This document shows positions 6,092 to 6,505 of a DNA stretch of 6,505 nucleotides, one piece after another (the first letter of the stretch is position 1; every line of letters starts with the position of its first letter). Origin of the DNA: Syntrophomonadaceae bacterium (GTDB lineage: Bacteria > Bacillota > Syntrophomonadia > Syntrophomonadales > Syntrophomonadaceae); NCBI GenBank assembly GCA_028686565.1, contig JAQUBU010000132.1:1-6505 (forward strand), given 5' to 3'. The translations under genes and the position numbers were made by a program. The notes beneath the pieces are model-generated. The model ran no database searches. It worked only from the letters and a program-made list of their open reading frames with translations, and was not told the DNA's origin.

Positions 6092-6156
6092 CCCCTGTCT
6101 TTATAGCCACATTGCTATACATCCTAAAAGGACAATTCGTGGTGCTGCCACAGGGG
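6092..6156. repeat. Nested inverted repeats, possible structured RNA
   Basis: cccctgt (6092-6098) pairs with acagggg (6150-6156). Within it lie a perfect six-base hairpin TATAGC-CACATT-GCTATA (6102-6119) and a second small one TCCT-AAA-AGGA (6122-6132). The octamer gtgctgcc occurs just before the left arm (6086-6093) and again at 6142-6149. The arrangement is a compact closed structure with two inner hairpins. No known RNA family is recognised. Confidence 0.4.
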
Positions 6157-6272
6157 TAATTCCATATTGCGAGTCGACCTCTTAGTGACAATGACAATCG
6201 AACTCGTGCCATGGTAAAATTATGAATCAGAACCGCAAAAAGTATTCATTTGTGGTGCGCCCAGCGTGTGAG

Positions 6273-6505
6273 AATTGCGAGGAGCGCTACTCCAACCTGT
6301 CATTGCTATGACTACCATATTTATCGTTGCTATGACTACCATATTTATCGTTGCTATGAACTACCATATTTATCGTTGCTATGAACTACCATATTTATCG
6401 TTGCTATGAACTACCGCATTTGTCATTGCTATGAACTACCGCATTTGTCATTGCTATGAAACTAGTGTGCTTGTCATTGCGGGCGCAGCGCCAACCTGTC
6501 ATTGC
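6273..6505. repeat. Degenerate 24-25-bp tandem repeat array with related flanking blocks
   Basis: Six units run at 6301-6324, 6325-6348, 6349-6373, 6374-6398, 6399-6423 and 6424-6448, built on attgctatgaactacc followed by atatttatc or gcatttgtc. The first two units lack one a and are 24 long. A seventh, diverged unit is 6449-6474. GC-rich blocks of the form attgcg...gcg...ccaacctgt flank the array at 6273-6300 and 6475-6499, and the next unit starts at 6500. Units adjoin without spacers, so this is a minisatellite, not CRISPR. The unit length is not a multiple of three throughout, so it is not a coding repeat. Confidence 0.85.

Larger units (their letters stand above)
5706..6505. other. Repeat-rich non-coding region upstream of pilA
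   Basis: No convincing gene occupies these 800 bases. From the pilA side it holds the pilA leader and promoter region, an AT-rich stretch (5790-5900), a MITE-like element (5921-6084), a nested inverted-repeat structure (6092-6156), an unassigned stretch (6157-6272), and a ~25-bp tandem array with GC-rich flanking blocks (6273-6505). The gene that borders it on the high-coordinate side is outside the window. Confidence 0.7.

Noticed and set aside
6222..6311. 29-residue plus-strand frame with a CxxC pair (PACENCEERY)
   Set aside because: No ribosome binding site, and the last third is made of the GC-rich cap and first tandem unit; most likely chance.
6461..6471. actagtgtgct repeated from the end of the MITE-like element (6080-6090), possibly a second element end
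   Set aside because: The same bases are explained by divergence of the seventh tandem unit, and no inverted-repeat sequence continues from it.
6301..6474. CRISPR array
   Set aside because: The repeats are directly adjacent with no unique spacers, and unit length drifts between 24 and 26.

Overview
The window is a type IV pilus (T4P) assembly operon read entirely on the minus strand, so biological order runs from high to low coordinates. It fits a Gram-positive (monoderm) Firmicute of the Clostridia. The pilus genes resemble clostridial T4P sets, no PilP or PilQ secretin follows PilO, ribosome binding sites are strong GGAGG types, UUG starts are used, and base composition is moderately AT-rich. 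A syntrophic or Syntrophomonas-like clostridium is a guess, not a demonstrated assignment.

Layout in order of transcription: (1) 5706-6505 has no convincing gene. It holds a degenerate ~25-bp tandem repeat array (6301-6474) flanked by related GC-rich blocks, a small nested inverted-repeat structure (6092-6156), a 164-bp element with long terminal inverted repeats that seems to be a deleted insertion sequence keeping the tail of a transposase, and an AT-rich stretch with a likely extended -10 promoter. (2) 5705-3759 encodes four prepilin-like proteins: a major-pilin-like PilA/ComGC-type protein and three minor pilins of PilV, PilW and PilX type. The last three probably all start with UUG. (3) 3475-3765 is a ~290-bp dispersed repeat with imperfect terminal inverted repeats. 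It sits against the end of the pilX-like gene and supplies its stop codon. (4) 3394-237 encodes the prepilin peptidase PilD and the inner-membrane platform PilM-PilN-PilO. PilM/PilN and PilN/PilO overlap by 1 and 4 bases. (5) 1-152 is a second copy, in the same orientation and cut by the window edge, of the repeat at 3475-3765. The two copies bracket pilD-pilM-pilN-pilO.

Together the genes give pilus subunits (PilA), the presumed tip or priming minor pilins, the protease that cleaves their class III leaders, and the PilM/N/O alignment complex that links the cytoplasmic motor to the growing fibre. The motor ATPases (PilB, PilT) and platform protein PilC are not here and must lie elsewhere.

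The points most worth a second look are the paired ~290-bp repeats, whose centre can fold into a multibranched structure with a GNRA loop; an uninterrupted G8 tract at the pilW/pilX junction, where gain of one G would fuse the two frames; the run of UUG starts in the minor pilins; and the repeat-rich region upstream of pilA.
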